Made by a program: the position numbers and the translations under genes
Notes under the pieces: generated by a model
The model's database searches: none
The model's input: the letters and a program-made list of their open reading frames with translations, nothing else
What the model was told of the DNA's origin: nothing
In this document: piece by piece, positions 35,511 to 44,484 of the stretch
Layout: each line of letters starts with the position of its first letter
How positions within the stretch are numbered: the stretch's first letter is position 1
From: Ancylomarina sp963977525
Lineage (GTDB): Bacteria; Bacteroidota; Bacteroidia; Bacteroidales; Marinifilaceae
Assembly (NCBI GenBank): GCA_963977525.1
Contig: CAXBPC010000002.1
Coordinates: forward strand, 124,001 to 188,000
Direction of reading: 5' to 3'
DNA length: 64,000 nt

Positions 35511-36353
35511 TTATTCTCTTAGTGCTCTTTTTATTCGATTTGCCTTGGAAATCATATTGACTAATTCATCTCGATCTCTATTTTCGATGGCTGTTTTAAA
35601 TTTGTTTAAACTCTCGATATACGTGTTTAAAACCGTTAACACATTGTCAGCATTGTGGTTGAATATTGGTGCCCACATTTCGGCATCACTTTTAGCTAAT
35701 CTTACTGTGGAATCGAAACCTCCACTTGCAAGGTCAAAAATATTCTTTTCATTTTTTTCCTTTTCTAATACTGTAATGGCTAGTGCAAAGGAACTGATAT
35801 GTGAAATGTGAGAAATATAGGCTGCATGCACATCGTGATTGTGTCCACTCATATACAGAACTCGCATATTCAAGAACTCATACATTTTGTGCACTGTTTG
35901 TAATACCTTTTCATCACTATCTTCAGCATCGCAAAAAATCGTTGCTTTCCCATCGAAAAGACCTGCTTTGGCTGCCCAAGGCCCCGAGTGTTCTGTTCCT
36001 GCCATAGGGTGAGTCGCTACAAATTGCTTGCGATTCTGGTGGTACTTTACTCTTTCACAAATTTGGTCTTTAATGGAGGCCACATCGCAAACAACCTGAG
36101 TGGTGACTTTATCCAGTATTTTTGGTAAAAGTTTAAGTGTGGCATCACCAGGTATAGCCAATACAATCAATTCACTTTCATCGATTAGTTCATCCATTGT
36201 ACTAACAGAATCGATTAAGCCAAATTTCAAAGCTGTTTCAGCATGAAGCTTGCTTGTATCATGGCCTAATATTCTGGAAGCGAAACCACGTTTTCGTAAA
36301 TCTGTGGCTATCGAACCACCTATTAAACCTAGACCTATAATTCCTATTTTCAT
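35511..36353 (-). CDS. tyrA: Prephenate dehydrogenase
   Basis: The 280-residue protein has the TyrA NAD(P)-binding start IGIIGLGLIGGSIATDL and the prephenate-site stretches FVATHPMAGTEHSGP and HDVHAAYISHISHI. It oxidatively decarboxylates prephenate to 4-hydroxyphenylpyruvate for tyrosine. No ACT or chorismate-mutase domain is attached; chorismate mutase sits on AroF instead. It lies 12 bp after the aminotransferase gene and 46 bp before aroF. Confidence 0.92.
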   Translation of the reverse strand: MKIGIIGLGLIGGSIATDLRKRGFASRILGHDTSKLHAETALKFGLIDSVSTMDELIDESELIVLAIPGDATLKLLPKILDKVTTQVVCDVASIKDQICERVKYHQNRKQFVATHPMAGTEHSGPWAAKAGLFDGKATIFCDAEDSDEKVLQTVHKMYEFLNMRVLYMSGHNHDVHAAYISHISHISSFALAITVLEKEKNEKNIFDLASGGFDSTVRLAKSDAEMWAPIFNHNADNVLTVLNTYIESLNKFKTAIENRDRDELVNMISKANRIKRALRE

Positions 36354-36365
36354 TTTTTTCTTTTT

Positions 36366-37544
36366 TCAAATATTAACAGGCACTTCTACATTCTTTTCGC
36401 ATCTCTCGATTGCTTCTGTAATTGTTTCCTCTGTTGCACAGAGTGAAAAACGAATGTATTTTTTTCCTTCTTCTCCAAATACAATTCCTGGTGTAGCAAA
36501 TACATTCTTATCGTAGAGTAGATAATCAGAAAAATCTTCTCCCGAATTGTACTCGTCAGGAATTTTAGCCCAAACGAACATGCCTACACTATCTTTTTTG
36601 TATTTACAGTTTAGCTTATCTGCTAACTCCCAAACTAAATCTCTACGCTTTTTATAGGTTTTATTTAACTCCTTATACCAGCTAGAATCTAAGGCCAATG
36701 CTTTGCTTGCAGCTTTCTGTATCGGCTTGTACATACCCGAATCGAAATTACTTTTTACTTTAAGCACATGGTTGATATTATTCTCAGATCCGCAAAGCAT
36801 ACCGACTCTAAATCCGGCCATATTATGAGATTTACTCAATGAATTCATCTCTAATACGTATTCGCTTACACCTCCAACTTGTAATAAACTCTCTGGCTTG
36901 TCATTCAATATTAAACTGTAAGGATTGTCGTTAACAACAAGAATATTCTTCTTTTTCGCCAGATCAACCAATTGTTTAAAGACTTCCATATTCCCATTAG
37001 CACCTGTCGGCATATGTGGGTAGTTTGTCCAAATCATTCGACAAGATTCATCACATAGAGATTCGATCTCTTGCATATCGGGTAACCAATTGTTTTCTTC
37101 CTTCAGGTTATAAAACTTCAGATTAATGTTTAGAAGTTTAGCTGCTGATAAGTATGCAGGGTAGCAAGGGTTTGGAACAAGAACAGTTTCTCCTGGATTA
37201 CAAAAAGCCATTGAAATGTGCATAATGCCTTCCTTCGATCCCATCAATGGTAAAATCTGATTTGTTGGATTTAATTCCACTTTGTAAATCGACTTGTACC
37301 AATTTGCAATAGCTTGACGGAATGTATCCAAACCACGGTATGACTGATAATAATTACTACCTGTTTGGTCGCACGCATGAACCAATTCCTTTTTTACATC
37401 AGGGTGTGGAGGCATATCAGGACTACCAATACCTAAATTAATAATATCAGCACCATTTTCTTTCAGTTGTGCAACCTCAGCCAATTTCTTGGAGAAGTAG
37501 TATTCTTCAACTTGCGATAATCTATTGGCTGTTCTAATTGTCAT
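36366..37544 (-). CDS. PLP-dependent class I aminotransferase, probably aromatic/aspartate type
   Basis: From the ATG at 37544 the enzyme has 392 residues. Fold-type I landmarks: INLGIGSPDMPPH, the PLP lysine in EMNSLSKSHNMAGFRVG, and the substrate Arg in KYIRFSLC. The likely job is the last step of Phe/Tyr synthesis (phenylpyruvate and hydroxyphenylpyruvate amination), because it sits between pheA and tyrA. LL-diaminopimelate aminotransferases have a similar sequence, so that activity remains possible. The first possible ATG (37577) overlaps pheA by 44 bases; the chosen start overlaps by 11. Confidence 0.85.
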   Translation of the reverse strand: MTIRTANRLSQVEEYYFSKKLAEVAQLKENGADIINLGIGSPDMPPHPDVKKELVHACDQTGSNYYQSYRGLDTFRQAIANWYKSIYKVELNPTNQILPLMGSKEGIMHISMAFCNPGETVLVPNPCYPAYLSAAKLLNINLKFYNLKEENNWLPDMQEIESLCDESCRMIWTNYPHMPTGANGNMEVFKQLVDLAKKKNILVVNDNPYSLILNDKPESLLQVGGVSEYVLEMNSLSKSHNMAGFRVGMLCGSENNINHVLKVKSNFDSGMYKPIQKAASKALALDSSWYKELNKTYKKRRDLVWELADKLNCKYKKDSVGMFVWAKIPDEYNSGEDFSDYLLYDKNVFATPGIVFGEEGKKYIRFSLCATEETITEAIERCEKNVEVPVNI

Positions 37545-38382
37545 TGTGATGAATTTTTGAGTAAGACTGATTGCCATTTGTGTATTCGCCTAGTATATCA
37601 AGCCTATCTAGTTTTTTTGTTATTTCATTAATCATCTTTTTGTACTTCGTTTTATCATCAAATAAAACATCCAGATAAAACTGATAGTGCCATGGCTCAC
37701 CAACTAATGGGACTGACTCAATTTTGCTTAAATCAATATCATATGAAGCAATTGTTGAAAGAATCTCGGCTAAGCTCCCTTGGTGGTTATCAAGAATCAA
37801 AGCTATAGATGCCTTATTGCTAGTCTGCTTTTTCCAATTTTCATCATTTCTCAAAATCAAGAAACGAGTGTAATTTTTTTTGTTAGTCTCAATGCTTTCT
37901 GCAAGCACTTCTAAATCGTAATGTTCAGCAGCCAAAAGACTTCCAATTCCTCCTCTGTTATCAAGATTATTTTCTGCAATTTCTTTCATGCTTAAAGCCG
38001 TATCAATAGAATCTACAAGGTGAACATTGGGGTGTTGCTTAAAGAATTTTCTTGTTTGGTTAATAGCCATATAGTGAGAATGAACTTCATTGAGATCCTC
38101 GATCTTGGTTCCTTTCTTAGCCACTAGGTTTTGCTTAATTCTAAGGTATTCTTCACCGCACACCACCAATTTGTGCTCACGTATTAGGTTTAGGTTGGAG
38201 TGGATGGTACCAGAAATGGTATTCTCAACGGCCATGATCCCATAATCGCAGTCACCGTTTTTAACGGACTCGGCCAAGTCTGAGAAATGAAGTTTAGGTA
38301 AAATATCGATTTCATTTCCGAAATAATTTCGAGCTGCCACTTCGTGGAATGCACCTTTTATACCTTGTATTGCTATTTGCAT
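37534..38382 (-). CDS. pheA: Prephenate dehydratase
   Basis: The 282-residue monofunctional enzyme converts prephenate to phenylpyruvate. It has the catalytic domain start IAIQGIKGAFHEVAARNYFG, the signature NYTRFLIL near residue 170, and a C-terminal ACT domain for Phe feedback (ASIALILDNHQGSLAEIL, IESVPLVGEPWHYQFYLDV). It is the first structural gene of the aromatic operon. The leader region 38426-38716 directly upstream holds two Phe/Tyr-rich leader ORFs, each with a terminator. Confidence 0.93.
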   Translation of the reverse strand: MQIAIQGIKGAFHEVAARNYFGNEIDILPKLHFSDLAESVKNGDCDYGIMAVENTISGTIHSNLNLIREHKLVVCGEEYLRIKQNLVAKKGTKIEDLNEVHSHYMAINQTRKFFKQHPNVHLVDSIDTALSMKEIAENNLDNRGGIGSLLAAEHYDLEVLAESIETNKKNYTRFLILRNDENWKKQTSNKASIALILDNHQGSLAEILSTIASYDIDLSKIESVPLVGEPWHYQFYLDVLFDDKTKYKKMINEITKKLDRLDILGEYTNGNQSYSKIHHNDN

Positions 38383-38419
38383 TTTGATTAAATTCTAGTG
38401 GTTATTTAAATTATGGCTA

Positions 38420-38458
38420 ATAAAAAAAGCGTCTCAAGGATTTCCCCGAGACGCTTTA
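38420..38458 (-). terminator. Attenuator terminator 1 (proximal) of the aromatic operon
   Basis: AAAGCGTCTC (38426-38435) pairs with GAGACGCTTT (38448-38457); on the minus strand the stem is followed by seven T. It lies between the proximal leader ORF and pheA, 44 bp before the gene. Confidence 0.9.
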
Positions 38459-38490
38459 CACATTATTCTGTTCGTTTAATTCAGATTATG

Positions 38491-38556
38491 TCATACTAGT
38501 CTCGGGTAGCTTCTAAAATAGAAGAACCAGAAATAAAAGAAATAGTTATATGACAT
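38491..38556 (-). CDS. Proximal Phe/Tyr leader peptide, 21 codons
   Basis: The minus-strand ORF runs from ATG (38556) to TGA (38491). Its core reads NYFFYFWFFYF and it has six Phe, five Tyr and one Trp in 21 residues. It ends 33 bp before the terminator 1 stem. A run of aromatic codons upstream of a terminator and of pheA/tyrA/aroF is the standard layout of transcription attenuation: scarce charged Phe/Tyr tRNA would stall the ribosome and allow read-through. No ordinary protein has this composition. Confidence 0.88.
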   Translation of the reverse strand: MSYNYFFYFWFFYFRSYPRLV

Positions 38557-38590
38557 TGTTGTATTCATCTGTTGTATTGAAATTTTGTAA

Positions 38591-38625
38591 TAAAAAAAAG
38601 GCTTCGCAATTAGCGAAGCCTTTAA
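38591..38625 (-). terminator. Attenuator terminator 2 (distal) of the aromatic operon
   Basis: AAAGGCTTCGC (38597-38607) pairs perfectly with GCGAAGCCTTT (38613-38623), loop AATTA; on the minus strand eight T follow. It lies between the two leader ORFs. Confidence 0.9.
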
Positions 38626-38665
38626 AATATTTTGTTGTAATATTTATATATCAGGTTCCGCTCTA

Positions 38666-38716
38666 TCATTTGATAAAGTAAAAATAGAACCAGAAATATG
38701 AATTTAATACAGTCAT
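38666..38716 (-). CDS. Distal Phe/Tyr leader peptide, 16 codons
   Basis: The minus-strand ORF from ATG 38716 to TGA 38666 encodes MTVLNSYFWFYFYFIK: four Phe, three Tyr, one Trp in the last ten residues. Its own terminator follows 43 bp later. Together with the proximal unit this gives two complete leader/terminator modules in a row. Further upstream (38717-38960) is AT-rich sequence that must contain the promoter; a TTTG with a TAATTTAT box about 19 bp later is only a weak candidate. Confidence 0.85.
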   Translation of the reverse strand: MTVLNSYFWFYFYFIK

Positions 38717-38960
38717 TTCGTCTTGTTTAGTGAGCGCAATGTAGGAGGGATTTTTTAAGCATGCAAGAAAAAAATAAATTAATTTTCTGAGAGTGAAAAT
38801 CAAAATGTTACTAAAGATGTTGCTTTTGAGATATTTAGATGTATGTTTTATATTATTTATGTTTCGTTTTAATATCAAGAGTATATAGTCAGGATATCTC
38901 TTTAAAATTCTTTAAATTAGAGCTCTTACTAAAATGACCTGAGACCCCTAAAATCTAAGA

Positions 38961-41900
38961 ATGAACGAATCAGTTTTAAATGCTTTAATGAAATTATTTG
39001 CCATCATTGTTGATGAGCAGAAAAGTGGTTTTGAATTGGCTGCACGCGATGTGGTTTCTCATTACCTTGAAACTCGATTTACTCAAGAGTGGCAGGAGAG
39101 GTATTTGAATGATTTTGACACATACTTAAAGGAATCCTATTACGATACAGAGGATTTTGATTATAAGATGATTAAGCATAGACAAATACATGAAGTTTGC
39201 CTTGGTATATTGGAAGAAGTTGATCAGGAACAGAAGGTGTGGATTCTACTGCAATTACTTGAATTTATTGATGATTCGGAATTCATAGGTGACGAGATTT
39301 TAGACTTCGCTCACACAGTAGCAGCATCGTTTAAAATTTCGGTTGAAGAGTTTGATTTGGCCCATAAATTTATTTTTGGCGATGAATATTCAATACCATT
39401 TAATGAGCATTTACTTTTAATAGATAGCAATGAGGACTTCGAAGATGATCAGGTAAAGCATATTTACGAATCAAAGCTTCGTGGTCGTGTTTTCGTTCTT
39501 CGTATTGAGAGTACCAAGACATACTTAATAAAGTATTTCGGGGAATATAACCTCTTTCTGAATGGGCATAATGTTAAAGATGATCGAAGTTATATCATAA
39601 CTTTCGGTTCAGTTATTCGATCGCCTCGTATCGATCCAATTTACTATTCTCAAATAGTATCTGAATTTTTTGAAAGAAAGAATACGGCTCAAATTAATAT
39701 TGTTGCAAAGGATATTGAGTTCAAATTTAAGGGAACCGATAATGGTGTTCATCCATTTAGTTTTAAAGCTGAGTCGGGCCAGTTGATTGGAATAATGGGA
39801 GGTAGTGGCACCGGAAAATCAACGCTTTTGAATGTTTTGAACGGAAACTTACCGCTAAACTCTGGGAATATTTGGATAAATGGTTACGACCTTCATAAAG
39901 AGAAGGAAAAGTTAGCCGGGATTATTGGTTATGTCCCTCAGGATGATCTATTACTCGAGGAATTGACTGTTTTTGAAAACCTATATTATAATGCCAAGCT
40001 ATGTTTTGAGAAGTTCTCGGAAAAGGATATTCGTGAAATTATAGAGGATACGTTAGATAAGTTCGATTTAATAGAGGCAAGAGACTTAAAGGTTGGAGAT
40101 CCTATTAATAAGATTCTGAGTGGAGGTCAGCGTAAGCGTTTAAATATCGCTCTAGAAATGATGCGACTTCCATCCGTTTTGTTTGTAGATGAGCCTACTT
40201 CTGGTTTATCTAGTATGGATTCTGAAAAGGTTATGCTTTTGCTAAAGCGACAGACTCTTAAAGGTCGCCTAGTCGTGTGTAATATTCACCAACCTTCGTC
40301 TGATATTTTTAAGTTGCTCGATGTTTTGATCATTATGGATCAGGGTGGTAGAGTGATATATTCTGGAAATCCAATTGAGGCTATTGTTTATTTTAAGACA
40401 CAAAGTCATTACGTAAATGCTGAAGAAAGCGAGTGTATTTCTTGTGGTAATGTGAGTTCAGAGCAGATTTTTAGAATCATTGAGACAAAGATGATGAACG
40501 AGTACGGAAAACAAATCCGTAAGCGAAAGAGGGGCCCAGAAGAATGGCACGAATATTATAAGGAGAAACTTGAAAGTAAACAATCGATAGAAGCACCTAA
40601 GGAAAAATCTGTTTTACCTGAGAATTATTTTAAGATTCCTCAGCGCTATCAGCAGTTAAAGATTTATCTGTCTCGCGATATTAATGCTAAGTTGAGTAAT
40701 ATTCAATACATGATGATTACTCTATTTGAAGCTCCTCTTTTGGCGGTGATTTTAGGATATTTCACAAAATACATCAGTGGTTCTTTAACAGATCCAGATG
40801 CTTATATATTCGCTAAGAATGAGAACATGCCATCATATATTTTTATGGCTGTGGTAGTTGCTCTATTTTTAGGTTTGATTATCTCAGCTGAAGAGATATT
40901 GCATGATAGAAGGATAATAAAACGAGAATCATTTCTGAATTTGAGTCGATGGAGTTATATCAATTCTAAGGTTCTTGTTATGCTTGGTATTTCAGCTATT
41001 CAATGCTTGTTTTTCGTTTTGATAGCTAATTCTATTTTAGAGATTAAGGGTTTGAGTTTTGAGTATTGGCTGATGCTTTATACCGTCTCTGCTTGTGCAA
41101 ATCTTATCGGTTTAAACTTGTCTGCCTCATTAAATTCAGTGGTTGCAGTTTACGTTTCTATCCCATTTATTCTAGTGCCACAGCTCTTGTTTTCTGGCGT
41201 TATAGTGAATTATAACAAATTGCATCCGAGTATCACAACACAACAATATGTGCCTTTTGTTGGTGACCTCATGACATCTAGATGGGCTTACGAGGCTTTG
41301 ATGGTTGAGCAGTTTAGTAAGAATGATTTTCAGGAACAGTTCTTCGATCTTGAGAAGAAGAAGAGTGAAGCTTCATATAAGGCTTCATTTCTGATTCCAG
41401 AATTATCTCGACGTTATCAGGCTTTAGTTCGTCAAGGACAATCGAATTCTAAGGCTAATAAAAAGAGGAAATTACTTCAGTATGAATTCTCAAAACTCTC
41501 AGAGATTGAAACGCAACCCCAAGATATTTCGATTGTCAATGCTGATTCTGTGAACCAATGGCTTGATGATTTACAACAAATTTTCTGGAGTAAGTATTCT
41601 CGTGCATCCACTAAGCGAGATAATGCTTACAATGATTTGCTTAAGACCTATGGTAGTTCAGGTAAACTCTTCGCTTTTAAACAGCGTTACCATAACAAAG
41701 CTATCGAGCAAGTTGTGCTTAATAAAAGGGATTTGAAAAAGTTTACTGAGTATAAAGGGAAATTGGTTCAGTTAAAAGATCCTGTATTTAAATCGCCAGA
41801 ACATATTTTAGGGCGCGCACATTTTTATGCAGCTGAAAAGCGTGTTGGAAATTATTTAATACAAACTTTTTGGTTCAATTTGATGTTTATCTGGCTGACA

Positions 41901-42023
41901 ACAGCATTCTTCTATTTGACCCTTTATGTCGACTTCTTTAGAAGATCCTTTATTCACTTAGAGCGATTATGGTTGAAGATTATGCCACATGGAGACTTTA
42001 AAATTAGATTGAAAAGACAATAA
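38961..42023 (+). CDS. ABCG-like ABC transporter: ATPase-permease fusion with extra N-terminal domains
   Basis: The 1020-residue protein starts with a helical region of about 150 residues resembling TerB/tellurite-resistance-like domains, then a small beta-rich FHA-like stretch. The ABC domain follows: Walker A GGSGTGKSTL near residue 278, signature LSGGQRKRLNIALEMM and Walker B VLFVDEPTSGLSS, the pattern of the ABCG/White group. The C-terminal half has about six membrane helices (AVILGYFTKYI, ALFLGLIISAEEIL, LFFVLIANSIL and others, the last near residue 985). The substrate is unknown. It is a plus-strand gene between the two amino-acid operons and is followed by the 42-bp array. Confidence 0.85.
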   Translation: MNESVLNALMKLFAIIVDEQKSGFELAARDVVSHYLETRFTQEWQERYLNDFDTYLKESYYDTEDFDYKMIKHRQIHEVCLGILEEVDQEQKVWILLQLLEFIDDSEFIGDEILDFAHTVAASFKISVEEFDLAHKFIFGDEYSIPFNEHLLLIDSNEDFEDDQVKHIYESKLRGRVFVLRIESTKTYLIKYFGEYNLFLNGHNVKDDRSYIITFGSVIRSPRIDPIYYSQIVSEFFERKNTAQINIVAKDIEFKFKGTDNGVHPFSFKAESGQLIGIMGGSGTGKSTLLNVLNGNLPLNSGNIWINGYDLHKEKEKLAGIIGYVPQDDLLLEELTVFENLYYNAKLCFEKFSEKDIREIIEDTLDKFDLIEARDLKVGDPINKILSGGQRKRLNIALEMMRLPSVLFVDEPTSGLSSMDSEKVMLLLKRQTLKGRLVVCNIHQPSSDIFKLLDVLIIMDQGGRVIYSGNPIEAIVYFKTQSHYVNAEESECISCGNVSSEQIFRIIETKMMNEYGKQIRKRKRGPEEWHEYYKEKLESKQSIEAPKEKSVLPENYFKIPQRYQQLKIYLSRDINAKLSNIQYMMITLFEAPLLAVILGYFTKYISGSLTDPDAYIFAKNENMPSYIFMAVVVALFLGLIISAEEILHDRRIIKRESFLNLSRWSYINSKVLVMLGISAIQCLFFVLIANSILEIKGLSFEYWLMLYTVSACANLIGLNLSASLNSVVAVYVSIPFILVPQLLFSGVIVNYNKLHPSITTQQYVPFVGDLMTSRWAYEALMVEQFSKNDFQEQFFDLEKKKSEASYKASFLIPELSRRYQALVRQGQSNSKANKKRKLLQYEFSKLSEIETQPQDISIVNADSVNQWLDDLQQIFWSKYSRASTKRDNAYNDLLKTYGSSGKLFAFKQRYHNKAIEQVVLNKRDLKKFTEYKGKLVQLKDPVFKSPEHILGRAHFYAAEKRVGNYLIQTFWFNLMFIWLTTAFFYLTLYVDFFRRSFIHLERLWLKIMPHGDFKIRLKRQ

Positions 42024-42055
42024 ACATCAAGAATAAATATGAATCAGTTTCGCCT

Positions 42056-42432
42056 TTCCCAAAATTGGGAAGGTCTCAAATCGTTTCAGTTGAATGTTTC
42101 CCAAAATTGGGAAGTCACAAATCGTTTCAATTGGATGTTTCCCAAAATTGGGAAGGTCTCAAATCGTTTCGGTTGGATGCTTCCCAAAATTGGGAAGGTC
42201 TCAAATCGTTTCAGTTGAATGTTTCCCAAAATTGGGAAGGTCTCAAATCGTTTCAGTTGGATGTTTCCCAAAATTGGGAAGGTCTCAAATCGTTTCAGTT
42301 GAATGTTTCCCAAAATTGGGAAGGTCTCAAATCGTTTCGGTTGGACGTTTCCCAAAATTGGGAAGGTCTCAAATCGTTTCAATTGAACTCTTCCTAAAAT
42401 TGGGAAGGTCCCAAACCATTTGAGTTGAATGT
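42056..42432. repeat. 42-bp tandem repeat array with TTCCCAA-AA-TTGGGAA palindrome in each unit
   Basis: TTCCCAAAATTGGGAA recurs at 42056, 42098, 42139, 42181, 42223, 42265, 42307, 42349 and (as TTCCTAAAATTGGGAA) 42391. The period is 42 bp with one 41-bp unit. The rest of each unit is GGTCTCAAATCGTTTC followed by a variable AGTTGAATG-like tail. Because 42 is a multiple of three, long open frames run through in several frames on both strands, but the differences between units change amino acids freely, so coding is unlikely. It fills the gap between the ABC transporter and trpA, which are convergent. Confidence 0.92.
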
Positions 42433-42454
42433 TTTCAAAAAGTAGGAATCAGTT

Positions 42455-43204
42455 CTATTTTATTCCTTTTATGAAATTTTTAGCTTCATTTCTTTCTAAA
42501 GCTTTAATAAAAGCCGTTCCAACTATAGCGCCATTGGCATACTGGCAAGCATATTTAAAACTCTCTTTATTATTGATGCCAAATCCGATAAGGCTTGGCG
42601 TTTCAATTTGCTTTATACGATCGAAATAGCTCTTTTGCTTTTCATTAATTTTCATACTTCCTCCAGTCGTAGCTGATGACGATACTAAATAGAGGAAACC
42701 TTGCGTTGCTAAAATAATTTTTTGCAGACGCTCTTCTTCTGTTTCTGGGCAAGCTAAAAGAACATTGTAAATACCATATTTTTCGAATTCAGATTTATAA
42801 TGTAACTCGAATTCTTCAAGAGGAAGATCTGGCACAATAAGCCCATCGATTCCTACTTTTTGACAATCTTGTAAGAATCGTTCTACACCATAACAGTAGA
42901 TTGTATTCCAATAGCCCATTAGAATCAAGGGCATCCATACTGTTTTACGAACCGATTCAAGTTGTTCAAAAAGTAAGCGAAGTTTCATCCCATTATCTAA
43001 GGACTGTTTTGAAGCTGCTTGTATAGCAGAACCGTCTGCTAATGGGTCAGAAAAAGGAATGCCTATTTCTACCAAATCTACGCCTGCTTTTTGCAGCAGT
43101 TCAAGATTTGGAACGGTGTCGTTTAAGTTTGGATATCCAGCAGGAAAATAGATGGATAATATATCTTGGTTTTTATTCTGAAATAAACTGTCTATTCTGT
43201 TCAT
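42455..43204 (-). CDS. trpA: Tryptophan synthase alpha subunit
   Basis: The 249-residue TIM-barrel protein splits indole-3-glycerol phosphate to indole and glyceraldehyde 3-phosphate. The catalytic Glu and Asp are in DLVEIGIPFSDPLADG, and the phosphate-binding loops YLVSSSATTG and IGFGINNKE are present. It is the last gene of the trp operon (73 bp after trpB). Its stop lies just after the 42-bp array; no separate intrinsic terminator is seen. Confidence 0.95.
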   Translation of the reverse strand: MNRIDSLFQNKNQDILSIYFPAGYPNLNDTVPNLELLQKAGVDLVEIGIPFSDPLADGSAIQAASKQSLDNGMKLRLLFEQLESVRKTVWMPLILMGYWNTIYCYGVERFLQDCQKVGIDGLIVPDLPLEEFELHYKSEFEKYGIYNVLLACPETEEERLQKIILATQGFLYLVSSSATTGGSMKINEKQKSYFDRIKQIETPSLIGFGINNKESFKYACQYANGAIVGTAFIKALERNEAKNFIKGIK

Positions 43205-43277
43205 GAGATGATGTGTTGATACATTAATTTGTTTTGAGCGAATTCGAAGTGTTTTGTTCTAATTAATAATTCTGAAT

Positions 43278-44456
43278 TCATAACTCTAAATGTGTCATGT
43301 AAGTCTCCATATCCTTATCGCCACGACCTGATACAATAACGACAATCACCTCATCTTTTTTAAATTGTATTTTATCCAATGCAGCTAGAGCATGGGCTGA
43401 TTCTAAGGCAGGAATTATTCCTTCATTTATGGCTAAATCCTTCGCAGCTTTAAGAGCATCTTCATCGGTAGCACTAATGTATTTAACACGACCTGTTTTT
43501 GCTAAATGAGCATGTATTGGGCCAACACCAGGATAATCTAAGCCTGCTGAAATTGAGTACGGCTCTATAATTTGACCATCATCATCTTGCATGAGCATGG
43601 TTTTACTACCATGAATAAAGCCAGTTGTTCCAATGCTAATTGTTGCCGCAGTCTCCGATGAATCGATTCCTTTTCCCGCAGCTTCTACAGCAATTAAGTC
43701 AACTGCTTTTTCATCGAGAAAATGATAAAAAGCACCTGCAGCATTGCTACCTCCACCTACACAGGCAATCACGCAATCAGGATTTTGTCTACCCTGTTCT
43801 TTTACGAGTTGCATTTTTATTTCTTCCGAAATAATTGATTGTAATCGACTCACCATATCAGGATAGGGGTGGGGACCAACAACAGAGCCTATAAGGTAAA
43901 AGGAGTGAGGGTTCGCAATCCAATCACGAATGGCTTCGTTAGTTGCATCTTTAAGCGTTTGGTTTCCTGATGTAGAAGGAATAACCGTCGCTCCAAGCAT
44001 TTGCATACGAGCAACATTTGGAGCTTGTCTCTCTATATCCAAAGCTCCCATATGAACCACACATTCTAGTCCGAAAAGAGCACAAACAGTTGCCGTAGCA
44101 ACGCCATGTTGCCCAGCTCCAGTTTCAGCAATTATTCTTTTCTTACCTAGGTGTTTGGCTACGAGAATTTGTCCAATCGTGTTGTTTATTTTGTGTGCTC
44201 CTGTATGGTTTAAATCTTCTCGTTTTAAGTAGACTTGAGTTTGATATTTAGCTGATAGATTAGTCGCAAATGTAAGTGGGGTAGGTCGTCCTACATAATT
44301 GTCGAGCAAACGTGCGTATTCCGATTTAAAATCGTCTGATTCTAATATATCTAAATAGGCATTTTCGAGTTCGTCGATATTTTTACGAAGAAGTTCAGGG
44401 ATATATGCTCCGCCAAATTCACCGTAATAGCCTTTGTTGTCAATTTGATAGTTCAT
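43278..44456 (-). CDS. trpB: Tryptophan synthase beta subunit
   Basis: The 392-residue PLP enzyme condenses indole with serine to tryptophan. Landmarks are YGEFGGAYIPELL at the start, the PLP lysine in LNHTGAHKINNTIGQ, AETGAGQHGVA, and the phosphate-binding CVGGGSNAAG. It is the classic TrpB1 type that pairs with TrpA. It lies 28 bp after trpF in the operon. Confidence 0.96.
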   Translation of the reverse strand: MNYQIDNKGYYGEFGGAYIPELLRKNIDELENAYLDILESDDFKSEYARLLDNYVGRPTPLTFATNLSAKYQTQVYLKREDLNHTGAHKINNTIGQILVAKHLGKKRIIAETGAGQHGVATATVCALFGLECVVHMGALDIERQAPNVARMQMLGATVIPSTSGNQTLKDATNEAIRDWIANPHSFYLIGSVVGPHPYPDMVSRLQSIISEEIKMQLVKEQGRQNPDCVIACVGGGSNAAGAFYHFLDEKAVDLIAVEAAGKGIDSSETAATISIGTTGFIHGSKTMLMQDDDGQIIEPYSISAGLDYPGVGPIHAHLAKTGRVKYISATDEDALKAAKDLAINEGIIPALESAHALAALDKIQFKKDEVIVVIVSGRGDKDMETYMTHLEL

Positions 44457-44484
44457 TTTGTATACAATTTGAAATAATAGTCTG

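Noticed and set aside
42065..42423. Open frames encoding 14-residue repeats (SQNWEGLKSFQL and FPKLGRSQIVSV) on both strands
   Set aside because: All come from the 42-bp DNA repeat, whose period is divisible by three. Differences between units alter amino acids freely in every frame and there is no start context or signal, so I treat it as non-coding.
42056..42432. CRISPR array
   Set aside because: Almost the whole 42-bp unit is repeated, leaving no unique spacers.
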